A DNA stretch of 60,000 nucleotides from Adiantum capillus-veneris (GCA_014529385.2 CM043949.1:111974477-112034476), one strand, 5' to 3'; counted from the first letter of the stretch, positions 22,203-36,289 are shown. Numbers and translations: made by a program. The notes: generated from the sequence alone by a model not told the origin.

Positions 22203-24051
22203 AAAAAAAAAAAACCCCCTCTTTGCTCTTCACATTTACAGGTCTAGTAGACCATCCATGACATGATCACACAACAGCATGTCACAGTAGAAACGGGTGT
22301 TTGGACGTTCTGACAAAGGTAGGATTCGAGTGGATAAGAGTACAACATACTCCAAGGTTCGTGGTGTGATATTGAAATAACCTCTGCAGGGGGCTGGCCA
22401 TAACTGCGATAACAAAAAAAATCTTTCGAAAAGAAGAAGAAAGAAAGAAACTGCGCTAGCAGGTATAATCGCTCTGAGAAACCTCGTTTCATTGAGTATT
22501 CTACTAATAGTATCGTGGCCCTATACCATTGCTTCAGTTACCATCGCCAAACGAATGTTATTCCTAAAATGCTCTCTACCCAAAGTGTCACCCTGGTCAC
22601 TCGGTTTGATGTGTCCACCACTTCGTCTGAGTCACAGATGTGCCTAACTGCGGAAATAAATGTCGTTCGTAACGGAGGAGTTGTGGCTCGCTTAGTAGAC
22701 TCACTTGACTGCTGAAGATGTGCAATAGATATTGCTAAAACCTGTTCCCCAGTATGAGCCATAACAGAAGAAGACACCTGATAACAATGTTGGATATTTA
22801 CTTATAAACTTGGAATCAGCTACTCTCAACAGTTGCTATACACTTGGTTTTTTAAAAAAAAAAGAGATGCTCGTCTTTATTAGACTGATTGATGACTGCG
22901 AACCCAATGGTTGTGGTTAAAAGCACTATACTTTGTAGGCCTCATCTAGTTTAGCTTCAGCTTCTGTCTCTAAAAACTGTCCTAGTGTACGGAGATTTTA
23001 CCTTAGACTATGATGAGATATGGTGGTACAGAATACTTGCGGTTGTATCCAACATGGATTGAGGGCACTAGCTTGTATAAAGACCGTATATCGGTTTTTT
23101 CTGGGCTTACATTCACTTGCTATCTAGTGCCACTTTATTGATTTAATAACTTGTTGTAGTGTGAGTGTGGGACCGCCTTTTAAAAAAACAATCCTTGTAT
23201 AAATCTCACCGTATGAGAGCTTTTCAATATCTGCAGTACCCTATTATGTGTATCACGCTCTGGCGTTCTGCAGTCTGTAAGGTTTTCCAATGCTTGGCTG
23301 AGCTGAGAGTTTCGTGAGCTCGCGTCTGGCTTCTCCTCAGGCTTTCACATTCACAGATCTTATGCTGAGTAAGATCCCAGAGTAAAAGGTCTTGGAAGCC
23401 GGCCGTGATAGGGAAGCGTGCAGTATTCGTACCCGTCTGTAGAGTGACAGAAAGAAAGCTCGCTATAAATGATCATCAGGTGAGCACCTATGCTCACTTA
23501 GCACTGTGATTCGAGATATCTGTTTACTTGCAATTCTGCGTTGCTGTGTTACTGCACATCATGCCGAAAAAAAGTGTTAAATGATCATGGAGACCTCTGC
23601 TTACGTCAATCTTACAGTTTATATTCTGATGATATTCGTAGTTTGATTAAACAAAGAGGATATAATATGGAAATGGATTCTGCCTATTTGCGTAACGGGA
23701 AGTCATGCTTCAAATTTATGATTGGTATATTTGTGAATGTTGGTAAAATGTAACTGCTCTTGGATCTGGTGCTTGAGGAAGTGTTTTGGACTGGGTTCTA
23801 GATGAATCTTTGAAATTATGGCAGGGGCATTTTTCTACCAGATGATTATGATGCTAAAAGATTCAATAGGGGGCAGCCGAATGGGTTGGAATGTGATAAG
23901 GATGTTGATAATATACATATCAGCGAACGGTGTTGATTTGAAAGCATTTAAAACAAAAATTTATTTTCTGCTGCCATGGGGTTTTTTTTGCCGGGGGTGT
24001 TGCTTACTAAGGAATAAATTGCAGGTTTTATCTCTGTTTTTTTTAAAAAAA
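22203..24051 (+). mobile_element. Right terminal direct repeat (B) of the Penelope-like element
   Basis: The second 1.8-kb terminal repeat, collinear with 14449-16259. It has a short extra word before its end (GGAATAAATTGCAGG) and a longer T-run. It is followed at once by flanking duplication X'. Compared with copy A it lacks single bases at several places in 22500-22640, which breaks the antisense ORF. Confidence 0.85.
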
Positions 24052-24885
<834 letters not shown>

Positions 24886-24932
24886 ACAAGACAAGCATTC
24901 ATGGTAGCATGATTGATAAGTACACTAATGAT

Positions 24933-24971
<39 letters not shown>

Positions 24972-25292
24972 TCAAAATGATAACTTGATTAGAAAAACTA
25001 ACTAACAACATAGTGTGTACAAATGAGCAATACATGGCTAGGTGCACCTCTCAAGGGTCATTGAAGCACCTTTACCAAAGGTAAATGGCCAACTCCCAAA
25101 GGGCAAGAGTGCCTCCATAGAATGTGGGAAGTCTACGCTAATTGGGATGGCTTTTGGGCTCTTGTGAAACTCAGGTGCCATGTGTGCTAGGCCATGTGCC
25201 CTCACATGCTCACAGGGTGACTAGGCTATTGCCTGTACAAGAGGTCATTCCCATAGAAGTTGAGAGGTCTAGGCCAAAGTCCATAATCCCAA
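24886..25292 (+). repeat. Dispersed repeat Y, copy 2
   Basis: Matches 13103-13383 in the same orientation with insertions, among them a (GA)n at 24934-24966 and about 110 bp near 25040-25140. Confidence 0.8.
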
Positions 25293-26795
25293 ACAACTTG
25301 AATCTCCATCATATGCCCCACCACATTGACTATGTTTTTCCACGTTAACTGAATTGTGGCTATGCAGCCGTCAGTGATGGTTTCAACCTCATTTCTTTCA
25401 CTTTTGTACCTAGCCATCAAAACATTATATGATACCACCATTCATCAAGAAATATCAATGACTAAATCCTCTATGAGTTTTCTCTTTTGCAAGGCTTGAA
25501 GCCTGTCTCGTTGCGTTGGACTATAGTTGTAGAAATTATAGTGACCTGTGGCAAAATGGCCGTTGCCTCTTCTGACTGTTCAATGATTTGGCTAGTGCTT
25601 ACTAGCCTTGTCTATAAAAAAAATCGTTGGCAGTGTTTGGAGTTATACTTGGTAACAGCTTGCGCTCATATGCATGAGATTTCTTTGCTAGTGATGCCTT
25701 AGTCTTGGCACTCAACTGGTCCCAATATCTCTTCTTTAGCTTTTGTTTCTTGGGAAGCTATTCAAAAGTTTCAATTGTACTCTTGTCCAAACCACGCTTT
25801 GTTGTTAGTTGTTTGCAAATTCAAATTCTTGCTTGGGTGCTATTAAAGCCAATGTTTGGCCTTTTTGAACCTCTGGCTGTGCTAGTCTCAAAGTGACTAT
25901 CTTCACATGCGCATGATCTGGTACACAAGTAATCCAATTAAAGTATTGCAAGATATATGTGAACAATTGTTGGGTTTCTAATTTAGCTGTCTAGGTCATT
26001 ACACTTTGATACAAGATGGGGATGAGATTGATGGAGCATTGGTTGTTCATTGCCCTAGCCAGTAGCATACTAAAAATATTTTTTGACAGATGGGTCGAGT
26101 TAGTTTCCAACTGATTGCTTCAATCATACATTTGCATGCCGCTTTTGGTTCTGGCATTGACATTGGAATCCATAGACCCCTAGAATTCCTCTTCTTTCTT
26201 GATTTTGGTGTCTTATTCAAAAAACTGTTGATCTCATCAATTGTGCAAGTTTTGGCCTTCTGGCCATTTGGTACTTTGAAGATGTGTGGATGCAACAATC
26301 AATTGAATTTTTCTCTCATTGATTGTGACTGTATGTGTCTCCATTGGATGTTTCTTCTGGTGCCTTGGGGAAGGAACGATTTTCATTGACGTGTCCCACA
26401 TGCATTCATGACTCATGAGTCCTTGTAATCTTATCGGCTTGGTTCCCAAAGTGATTTTGTTTATAATGATTTGGCAATTATCATCAACTTTTTCAGATTC
26501 TATTCCTTTGGTCCTTTCAGACACTGTACCCTCTTTGGATGTTTTTTTTTTGAATCCCATGTTTGATGATTTCTAAATACATGTTGTCTTTCTTTATCTT
26601 AGATCCTATTAGGAATAAGTTCATGACATCAACTTTTAAGTTTGATGTATCTGATAACACACTTAGTTGTGTTGGAGATTCTTCTGGTGCTCGATAGTAA
26701 AGTTTTATCTTGGCTTCATTATATAACTTCGGTAACATTAGTTCAGATAGATCCTTAATTTGACTATTAAATTTGAGAAGACCCATCAACCTCAC
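25226..26795 (-). pseudogene. Ty3-associated accessory ORF, family 1 (element G2), broken
   Basis: On the minus strand, downstream of an integrase C-terminus, several open stretches match the accessory region of element G1. One (26047-26298) aligns with 43825-44193 (KKxRxS...GxxIP...EA+S). Another (25226-25441) contains TDGCIATIQLTWKNIVNVVG, which aligns with VDGCSVLIQSSWNTIVNTLG at 43118-43303 and TNGCVSTIQVGRNTIANVVC at 31013-31369. Its position after pol in the same orientation marks it as an extra ORF of this Ty3 lineage. The frame is interrupted. Function is unknown. Confidence 0.6.
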
Positions 26796-27650
26796 AAGGT
26801 CCTGAACAAGCTATTTTTAGATTAGGTTTCTTAGGTCCTAACTTGGACTAATACAATAAAACTAGATCTCCTTTTTGAAACCCCTACACCTTCATGCCAG
26901 TATTTCCTTCTTTGTTGGATTGCCTCTTTTTCAAGCATTGCTCTCTGTTTGATTTCATCTAGCTTAAGTAGCTCATCGAGTCTCTTGTTTAGAGTTAGAG
27001 TTATAATTCATGCTCTATTGCTATTTTGAGACTGGAAACAACAAATTTAATTGGTACAACAACTTCTATGCCAAACACCATTTTGAAAGGTGTCATTCTA
27101 GGTGTAATCTTATGGACTATTCTATGTGCCCAAAGTGTTGTATGAATTTTTTTCCCTGAACGTGAAGTTCCTTCTACATAATCTTAGTCAAAATAGTCTT
27201 GATGGTCTTGTTGCTACTCTTAGCCTGTTGTCCATTACATCTGGGATAATAAGGTGTGGACTTCCGATGCTTGATTGAAAAAATATTAGTCAGGATCTAA
27301 ATGTTATAATTTATGTCCCTTGATCTAAAACTATCTCCAGTGGGGACAACCATATTAGCACATGATATGTTCATACAAGAACTAGGCTATGGACTTAGTT
27401 GTGTTATTGGGAAGTCCCTTAGCCTCCACCCATTTACTGGCATAGCATGTAGCCATAACTATATACTGGGTGTGACTTTCTTCAAAGGTCCCATGAAATT
27501 CAAACCCCACTTCATGAATATTCCCAAGGGCTCAATTGTGGTCATATGTGTCATGTTTTCTTGGGGGAGTCTCTTAATAATTATGTGACTATCACCTGAG
27601 TGCAACATCGTTTATTTTTCTTTTTTCTCAAATTTTCACATACAGAAGGG
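26780..27650 (-). pseudogene. Ty3 integrase (element G2), decayed
   Basis: Minus-strand translation shows HTQYIVMATCYASKWVEAKG (27420-27495), the hallmark of the Ty3 integrase core, then TTLWAHRIVHKITP near 27130 and a C-terminal LLYxSKLGPKKPN near 26840. The last matches element G1 (LLYQSKLGPKKPNLKIAWTG). Stops are frequent and the conserved Asp before YASKWVEA is changed to Cys. Integrase would insert the cDNA into the genome; this copy cannot. Confidence 0.8.
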
Positions 27651-27789
27651 TACCATAAAATGAAATTGGGGAAAATATTAATAGATTAAATAGGAAAAGG
27701 GTGTATTTTATTTGTAAAAAAATCACCAATAAGGAGTTTCAAAAATAGTTCCTACATGCACATGATATAAACAATTTATACAAAGTGAA

Positions 27790-27798
27790 CCCCCCCCC

Positions 27799-27832
<34 letters not shown>
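27790..27832. repeat. Poly-C tract with one T
   Basis: About 43 C with a single T near the start, inside the decayed pol region of element G2. Confidence 0.95.
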
Positions 27833-27834
<2 letters not shown>

Positions 27835-28099
27835 CATGTTTGTTGCATTGGACCTGCCCATTCTCTAGAAACTATTGCATGTTTCGAAAAAAGCTCTAAC
27901 ATCTATTATCATACTCTGCCAACAAAATTTCTCATACGTGATATTAGTGAACAAATGTCCTCTAAAAGTTTAAGTGTGTGCCTCAGTGATTACTTGCATC
28001 CTTGCTTGCATAGGTACACATCTTCTCAACACACCATCAATGCCTAGTCTGTATAAAGATCTAGCTGAATGTAAATTTCAGGCTTTTGATAATGAGGGC

Positions 28100-29400
28100 C
28101 TTCTTACGAGACAAAGACCATCCTTCTAGTTACTGCAGGAAATCATACACATCTTGCCACTCTAGATCCGGTTCCTTAGTTTTCATTGCCTAAAATAATT
28201 CAGCATCTATTGGGTCGTCTTTCAAGGACGCCAATGAGATACCATATGTACTTGGGATAGGAAGCCTACACAGAAGTATGTATTGCCATGCTTATGAAAG
28301 ATCTTGAAATCATTTTTTAGAAGAGACAACATCCATCTCATTAATCATCCTTGGATGAAAACCTTATAAATCAAATAAAGCCTAATGATCAACATAGAAA
28401 TGAAATAACTTTCCCAAAAAATAATGCCTAAAATTTGTGGCATTGAATACCATTCCCGATGCCTCTTGTTCTATGATTGAATACCCCTACTCTACCTTGC
28501 TAGCAAAGTATAGTGGATAATCAAAATTTCCACCCGGTATCTCATTGCCAAAAGAATCTACATGAACATAAAAGGTGACATCTCAGTTTGGGTGACAAAG
28601 AATTGGTTTCATATTGATGGCTTCCTTCAAAGACTAGAAACTAGTTTCATATTCAAGAATCCAGATAAATTTTTTCTTTTTGAGTTAATTCATTTAGTGA
28701 AATGGCCTTTGTTGTAAATGTATGAATGAACCTTCGATTAAAATTGATGTATCCCAAAAATGAACTAAGTTCAAATACATTCGTTGGTGATCTGACTTGC
28801 TAGACACTTTGAATCTTGTCTTTAGACATCTCAATACCATTTTTAGACATGACATGTCCTGGTACCTGTCCCTTCCAAACCATGAATACATACTTAAAGG
28901 GATTCACACAGATCCTATTCTTTTGGTATCTTTCAGATACCTCTTCCAATATAGGAGGTGCATGCCTTTAGATGAGAAGATTGTGAAGTCATCCACAAAA
29001 AATTCTAGGAACTTATGTGAGAACTCATTGAAAATCTCCATCATACATTGCTGAAAAATTACTAGACACTACATAGACCGAATGGCATCACCAAACACAT
29101 AAAAAATCCCCATTCAATAAAGAATGTTGTTTTTAATTGATCTTTTGGTGCTATCTGTGACTAATTATGCCCACTACATCCATCCAAAACACTATACATT
29201 TCATGTCCGAATGTCTTATCTAATATCATGTCTATAAATGGTAGTGGAAATGGGTCTTTTATTGTATGAGTATTCAATTTCTTGTCGTCAATAAATACCC
29301 GAATCTTCCGTTCTTCTTTAAAACTACCACAATGAAAAAGAACCAGTCACTACTTACTACTTTAGTGATGAAACCCGCCTTTAATAGGTTGTCAATTTCT
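28100..29400 (-). pseudogene. Ty3 reverse transcriptase and RNase H (element G2), decayed
   Basis: On the minus strand the RT catalytic box reads FFVDDFTIFSS (about 28960-28995). RNase H follows (YVHVDSFGNE near 28560; GYSIIEQEASGMVFNA near 28470). These correspond to FMDDFTVFSTEE and HVDASGLE in element G1. Multiple stops and frameshifts are present. Order on the minus strand is RT, RNase H, integrase, which is diagnostic of Ty3/gypsy. Confidence 0.8.
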
Positions 29401-29625
29401 TCCTTGACCTTCTTTGTATAATTTGCATTCATCATGTATCTATCTAGTCATATTGGTCTTGCATCTAGTTTCAATGGTTGTCAGTTTCTTCCTTGATCTT
29501 CTTTGCATACTTTGATTTCATCATGTACCTATCTGGTCGCATTGTTCTTCCTTGATATTCTTTGCATACTTTTGTTTCATCATGTACCTATGTAGTCGCA
29601 TTGTTCTTGAATCTAGTTTCAACAG
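29398..29625 (-). repeat. Three-fold internal duplication at the start of the G2 RT
   Basis: CTTCCTTGA, TTCTTTGCATACTTT, TTTCATCATGTACCTAT and GTCGCATTG recur starting near 29398, 29489 and 29550. On the minus strand they encode the segment with RYMMNANYTKKVKEEID. This duplicates the region just before the RT core. Confidence 0.8.
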
Positions 29626-30611
29626 TATTCCCTAGCAAAAAGTGTGTGGTCTAGCTAGGAAGGTGCAAAACTGTTGGCTGTGAGAGTTTGTCATGAGAGT
29701 CACAAACAACTTGTGAAAAAGTTTTTATTGAAATCATTAACCCTCTTCCTAAATATGGATTAAAGTCTAAGAGCATTCATGACAAAGAAAAGTCACAAAC
29801 CCTCTTTCCTATTGTACGAGTTCTTGATGAAAGGATTAAAAATTCACAACCAGTTTCATTTAAAAAGAGAAATTTAAAACACTAAAGTTTCAGCCATGAA
29901 ACCTCACCTACAAGCACAAATCCCATTTCAACTCAAACACATGATTAGACAATGACTAGATTGAAATAGAAACAATAGAGTGAGACTAAAGTTGGAATGT
30001 ATATTCAGATGGGGAAAGTATAACTGATCAAATACAATGGTCAGAGTCAAGGAATGCTTTGAGCTAATTCCAAAAGAGTATAAGAGTACAAATAGCTCCA
30101 AGAGTAAAAATAGAGAATAGAATGAATAGACTCAATAGATCAAGCTTGCTCCTCTCCAACAAATGACATGATCAATAGCGAGCACACATTTGGCACCCTC
30201 TTCAAAACAATGACATGATAAATGGCAAGCATCCAATTGGCACCCTCTCCAAAACTTGAATAGAACTAGGATGAGGAGGAATGACAAATAGCTTGCTCAT
30301 GATAAGTGATTATCTACCATTGCTCAACCATTTGCTTGGATCTGACATATAGCATCTAGAAATGTTGTAGATTTGAATAAGAAGTCTCTCATCGTACAAG
30401 TACTCGTGGATTTCTGTTGCCTTTTGCTTTGTTATTTGCTTGTTTAGAGTCAACAATTGAGTGGAATAAATCGAATCTATCCCAAATCAATCACAATATC
30501 TTTTCCTTGTTCCATCCTCTGAACTTCTAAAGTGTTGTTTTTCTAGCAAACTGTTATTGGGTTCCTTGTTGGATCTATTACTAGGTTTGATCAATCTGAT
30601 CCTATGGGCCT
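29626..30611. other. Probable retroelement-derived spacer
   Basis: No gene is recognised. A two-copy repeat of about 50 bp (AATGACATGATCAATAGCGA / AATGACATGATAAATGGCAA, each ending TTGGCACCCTCTCCAAAAC-like) lies at 30158-30256. Its place between an accessory ORF and an RT start suggests LTR or leader DNA. Confidence 0.4.
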
Positions 30612-31369
30612 TTAGTTTGCCCATTGGATCCATTTTTCCCTCGTGTAGCGTTGTTTTTTTGACCACCAGTTGCTAAACTTGGTGCTAAGGAGGAAATTGA
30701 TTGTTGGCATCATCATCATCATCATCATCATTGTGATGGATTGTACCAACTCCATCCTCCTAGTTAGTATTTTCTTTGCTTCATAGTCCTCTTGGTTCTT
30801 TAAGTAATCCATTAATGCTTGGTTGACTAAAGTATTAGTATATTCTTTGGCTTTCGCATCCAGATTAAACTTGATGGACCCCACTTGATTTTGCAAATTT
30901 CCTACGTTTAAAGTGAGATTGCCATCTGGATTAGAAATATCAACCAATGACTAATGAATGTACTTATCCATAGTAGGCTTCTTCAGAGTATTGTGAACCT
31001 CATGAAGCATACTTAGAGAAACCCTTCCAATATTGCATTGTTAGCTATCAATTGATCTATCCTCCTTTGTTGAGTGATCATGAGACGTGCATCCTTTTCT
31101 TGATCAATTTCATACTTCAAAACTAGATCCTTCAATTGGAATATCTCTAGTTTGTATTGTTTTGCTTGAGCTCTCACCTTTTGTGATTTCTCTTGTGGAC
31201 TAGTCACTTCAGAACTTGGAATTGAACCTTGTGCTTGCATCATCCAGCACACAACATTTGCAATTGTGTTCCGGCCAACTTGGATGGTAGAAACACATCC
31301 ATTAGTAATGATGTCTCTAATATTCCTATCTGTCTCATAAACTAGCAAGGGAGTCTGATATGGAACCAA
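30612..31369 (-). pseudogene. Ty3-associated accessory ORF, family 1 (element G3), coiled coil
   Basis: Two minus-strand stretches, 31369-31013 (118 codons) and 30947-30612 (111 codons), together match 43303-42597 of element G1. The first holds TNGCVSTIQVGRNTIANVVC and then a long charged helix with heptad character (KQYKLEIFQLKDLVLKYEID). The second has GNLTLNVGNLQNQV and NTLVNQALMDYLKNQEDYEA, against GNITMDMNNLKALM and NTALANQAIMDYIDKQNDLD in G1. This is not a known gag, pol or env domain. A (CAT)n at 30704-30731 expands a methionine run in the second part. Confidence 0.6.
30704..30731. repeat. (CAT)n microsatellite
   Basis: Eight to nine CAT units inside the accessory ORF remnant; minus-strand translation gives a run of Met. 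Confidence 0.9.
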
Positions 31370-31967
31370 AAGCTTTTTAGATGTCTTTAGAACCAGATTT
31401 CCCTACATAGGTTTCTTCTGTAGCCGTTGCAAATAATATGTTCCAAACTATCGAACATGTTTGTGTACTACTAGATCCATCTGAGTTTAAGAAGTACTAG
31501 AAGGTATACTATCTTTTCCCTTGTCAGTAGGGGTGTCTTCATGTGTAGTGGTCTCTGGTGGAGTACTATTGCCTTGTCTACTAAGGTGCCCTTTGTTTAA
31601 CCTTTGCCAATAAATGTATTTTGCTAGTTTGATGTTGTTGTTTTTTGCTTGGTCTAAAGTTGTCCTAGCAAATATGTTGTCCTTCACACACACATACACA
31701 CACATTAAAGTAGCATCAATTTGTTTAGGATGGGTAAGGCAACAAACAATGGCCCCATAAATATTTTAGCATAGCAAGCAAAGGTTCCATGTGATTTCCA
31801 TACACATATGTAAACACACCCATACACATTTAATGAATTAGGCTAGAGAACTGCCTACAAACCCTATGATACAAGAACTTATGGATACATAAAAATCCAT
31901 AAAATACTAATATATATCTACACATTGATAATAGAACTACCAAAATTTACTAATGCAAGTTATGATT

Positions 31968-32001
<34 letters not shown>

Positions 32002-32203
32002 TCTGTGCCACTTATAATTTATCAAGCATAAAATACACACCTACACATGTACGTAAGTAAAATTTTTAATGAAAAATTTGCAATAATTGATCAGTATGTT
32101 CTTTCTCTTCTAGGCCACACAATAAACCGTGAATAACATTTTAGAGATGCATACACACAACCATCGAAGGATGGGGTTTTCATCGCTCACACATAATTGC
32201 ACC

Positions 32204-32353
<150 letters not shown>

Positions 32354-32471
32354 GCATGCGGGATGTGGACACAATCGACATCTAGAAAAGGTTATGTTTT
32401 AGCAAATATGGGTTGTTATGAAAAACCGGTCTTCTAATTCTATGAGCAACAAAACTGATTTTTCACTCTCA

Positions 32472-32472
<1 letters not shown>

Positions 32473-32559
<87 letters not shown>
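32473..32559. repeat. (CA)n microsatellite
   Basis: About 43 CA units, 120 bp after the previous tract. Confidence 0.95.
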
Positions 32560-32560
<1 letters not shown>

Positions 32561-33700
32561 GCATACATACACTCATACAATAACACATATCATTAACTGC
32601 ATCTCACACACAATCTTGGACTTGAAAGAAATGGTTTTTATGCAAAAAGAATACCAGAGTATGATCACACTAAAGTGATGAACGGAAACATTCACTGTGT
32701 GGGAATTTAATCATTTGGTCATTAAGAAATTAGGTTGGTTTGGTATGAAACCAATGGGTATAGGATTAAAAAATCATCTTTTTAGGCGTAATGGAAGTAA
32801 GAATATGGATTCAAATCCTCACGTGAGGTCTCCGATTGGAGTATATATAATGTTTTTTTTGGAAAATTATTGAAATACAGACGAAATGTTGTCATTTTTT
32901 TCCAAACATAAAACACTATTATAAATAGAAAAACTTAGGGTAAAAGGACAAAGTGCACAAGAAAACTAAAAATTCTCAGAAACAGTAGTATTGAGGGTCA
33001 TTAACATTGCAGAAACTACATATTCACCTACACCAGGTAGACATAAGTAACAACATAGTACTAAATAGAAGCCCACCAAAGTCTTAAAAATTCCAATATG
33101 GGATGTAGCTATGCATTAAAGCACTATTAAAGTATAGCTGAAATAGTGCCAAAAATCCTAGTATAATAAAATAACTCTAGAATGGATACCTAAGATTGAC
33201 AATCAGAAAACTTCTAGCATGAGAGACTATAGCTCACCACAACAACATAAGATACATAATCACTAGCTCTAGCCTCAAATTATAAGCTCTCTTGTAGTTG
33301 AATAATCAACCACTCTACCTCTGAGATGTGAGCAGGAATTCAGACAAACTCCTCACGGATGAGTGTTACTCGGGGCCCTCGTAAGCTATAGAGTATTTGT
33401 GACAAGCTTAAAGCTGCACAAAATCTAAACACTCACAAATTCTCTCAAGTTACCCTTGGTCAGGTAGCTATCATATATTGAGACTACTTAGAATTGTTGA
33501 CATGGTTAAATTTTTAATGATATCGTTTTTTGACATCAACAGGCTTGCTGGATCCCATCCCTCACTCGACTTGGATATGGTGTAGACAAAGGTATCCCGA
33601 TCCCACCCCTTGGCAGCACTACCCTTAATGAAGCAAGATGCTATCCTATGGAAGAAGAAGTTGCTTCCAAATTTAGAGCTCAATGTACATGGATATTATG

Positions 33701-34950
33701 AAGGACTTGTAGTTACAAGAGAATATGTAGTACTACTTATCCTTGAGAGCCATCCTTTATGATGGAAGAGATGGTTTGAGAAGCGGCCTCAAGATGAAAC
33801 TTCTACATAATTGTACCCCAGCATCTGAGGATTGACCCAAGTTATTGTCCATATCCCTAAAAGGGGGTCCTTAGGCAGTGTGGAAAACCAGGAGAAATAT
33901 GGTGCTAAATTACCCTGTCCTCACCAATACAAAACAGAACACCAAGCCCATAGATCCATATATGCTACACACTCTCAAGGCTATAATAACAATGTTGCAG
34001 GATGTACTACATCTAACATGCCAGATGATATGAAAAATAGAGAAGATGATAATCACTTGTATAGAAGCTTTCAACAACATTGATAGAGCGGAGCATCCAT
34101 GGAAATTCTTTTTTGAAGGCATCGATAGCATCAACTAGGAACTAGAAAAGGAACCATCTAAGAATGTCATCATGGGTATGTATGCACACATCATGCTCCA
34201 ATTTTGAAGAGGCATTCATGATAGGATTTTTTGAAATGGAGTTGAAAATTTTCAATCCATTAACAAAGGAGCTTCAAGTGCAACATGTGGTGTACCACAA
34301 CACACTGCTCAACAACCTTCTTAGCGATCTATCCAAATACTTCACTACTAGTACTAGCAATGCCAACCACTTCCAACACAATGGTTGCAACAATGTGTAT
34401 AGAACTCTCAAAGAACGAGCACAACTATTATAGGATTTTCTCTTCAAGAGAGTTAATCAATAGGATGATATGCCATCGGCAACCCTTGAGTACACTACTC
34501 AAGACCCACCTCTTGCATCGCTTAGTGTTTTCAAATGCATTGACATCAGTAGCATAATAGGGCCAATCTCGGCAATGCATAGACACAATTTTGTCACCCA
34601 TGCATTGCACAACTCGCTAGGTCTTGAGATTCTTTTGGCAACATCTACACTTCAACTCTTGATCCTTGCACACTTTTGAATATTCCATGATAGAATGTGA
34701 CATGCTAGTTCTCTAGCTATTCTTTGGCAAACCAAGTAACATTTGCTTCCTTGAGAGAATCTTCTTCTAGCTCGTACGGGGGAATCTCTGCTGGCTTAGC
34801 CTTCATGGTTTTATTTTTCAGAGCTCCCAAGATAGATGAGAGAGGTCCTGATAGAAAATCACCAAAATATGCTTGTCAAACTTGTTTCACCACTTATTAA
34901 CAAGTAGAAGGCTAATACAGCAAGTTATAAGGTGAAAAAAACACAAATTT
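33701..34950. other. Unassigned region
   Basis: Open frames of 60 to 90 codons on both strands. The minus frame at 34428-34610 is cysteine-rich when extended upstream (QELKCRCCQKN near 34640) and could be part of a transposon-encoded zinc-binding protein, but I cannot name a family. Confidence 0.35.
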
Positions 34951-34958
34951 TGGCAAAA

Positions 34959-35573
34959 TTTATCTTTGGTGCGCGTAAGATAAATGTGTGTGTTTGTGAA
35001 TGCAACTTGGTGACCTAGTGGATGTACAAGGGGTGCATGTGTTGCAGGTGATACGCATGAAGTATGATGGCTTTCTGATCCCTAAAGTGAGAGTTATGGG
35101 AAATTTTGTGTCCACTTTCACCGCTATTAGAGCTTGTTGTTCTTGAAGGCGTTGTGCTTTATCAATTTTGATGAAACTTGACATGGTGCTTCATTTGAGC
35201 TATAAAACATATTTGTGAGAAAATTTGATGAGACAGAGTCCATTGGCCACAGATCTATCTTTGTTGCGCCAAAGATACATTTGTGTAGAATTAGGTCTTT
35301 TTGGGCTTTTTACCTCTTGGGTGCTTATATGGGGTACCAACTACGTTCTTGGTTAAGTTTGAACTCAAGTGGTAGGCTAGAAGTCTTTTCTGTGCACCCT
35401 TTAGCATTCTCTTGGCGATAAAGTGAAACATAGGGATGCTCATGAATGATATGAGTATGCCAGGGTTGTGCAAGGTATGTAGAGGCTAAGTGGATCATAA
35501 TTGTATGAAAATATGTGCAAAAAATGCTTCAAACATGACATTTTATCTTTGGTGCGCCTAAGATAAATTTTTT
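34959..35573 (+). repeat. Palindrome recurring three times at about 290-bp spacing
   Basis: TTATCTTTGGTGCGCGTAAG (34959-34986), ATCTTTGTTGCGCCAAAGAT (35255-35280) and TTATCTTTGGTGCGCCTAAG (35541-35570). Each is a near-perfect palindrome centred on GGTGCGCC. Intervals are about 295 and 285 bp, so this may be a badly decayed tandem repeat in which only the palindrome stayed recognisable. Confidence 0.75.
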
Positions 35574-35744
35574 ATATTATTGCCATTATGCCCTCAACTT
35601 GCCCTATGTAGCTTCTACTAAGTTAGTTAAGGTGGGTGGTGGTCCTAGTTCTATATCTTGCATTTGGTGTTGATCCCAAGGAGGTTGATTGTCTCCTCCT
35701 GAGTAATGGAATTGGAGCTGGTCTCTTCAGGCAATTGATTTCAG

Positions 35745-36170
35745 TGTTAGAATTAAGAGCTACTGGTTATGTCGTCAGTTTAGTTAGTGAGACTAGAGCA
35801 AAGTACTGAACTGAAATAGAGAATTGAACTGGAATATTATACTGAAACGAGAGAAATAAGTGAAAGACTGGAAAGAGTATTTGCAGATTCAAATTAATAG
35901 CTCAAGGATAACCAATTCAATGTATAATGGGTTTAAGCTCAGATGATTATAGAGGCAATGATCATAGGGTGAAGCTAGAGGCGAAGAGCTCGTAAACCAA
36001 AAAGTGTTTAGAAAGCTAAAGCCAAAATATAAAAAGTCAAACAGCTAAGAAGCCCGATCACAATGTAGCGGGTCCTATTTATAGCTCTCAGGAGTTATTG
36101 CAGTAATTGCCTGCGATAATTACCGCTAGTCGGCCTTCTAAGGGGTAGTTCCTGCCTGCTAAGATTGTCC
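35745..36170 (-). mobile_element. Probable 3' LTR of a minus-strand Ty3-like element (copy b)
   Basis: Lies directly after a polypurine tract on the minus strand (complement of 36170-36200) and has a TATA box at 36075-36084. Same architecture as copy a at 10800-11286. The outer end near TGTTAGAATTAAGAGC (about 35749) is tentative. Confidence 0.5.
36075..36084 (-). promoter_or_regulatory. TATA box of LTR copy b
   Basis: CTATTTATAG, read as CTATAAATAG on the minus strand, about 90 bp inside the putative LTR. Confidence 0.5.
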
Positions 36171-36289
36171 TCGCCTTCTACATCCTTTCCTCCTTTCTTG
36201 AATTTTGGTATAACTCCAAAATTTTTGAAAAAAATCCACTGCCTGATTTTGATTTGGTGTTGAGAAAACCATCTAGTGTTTTGGTTTGG

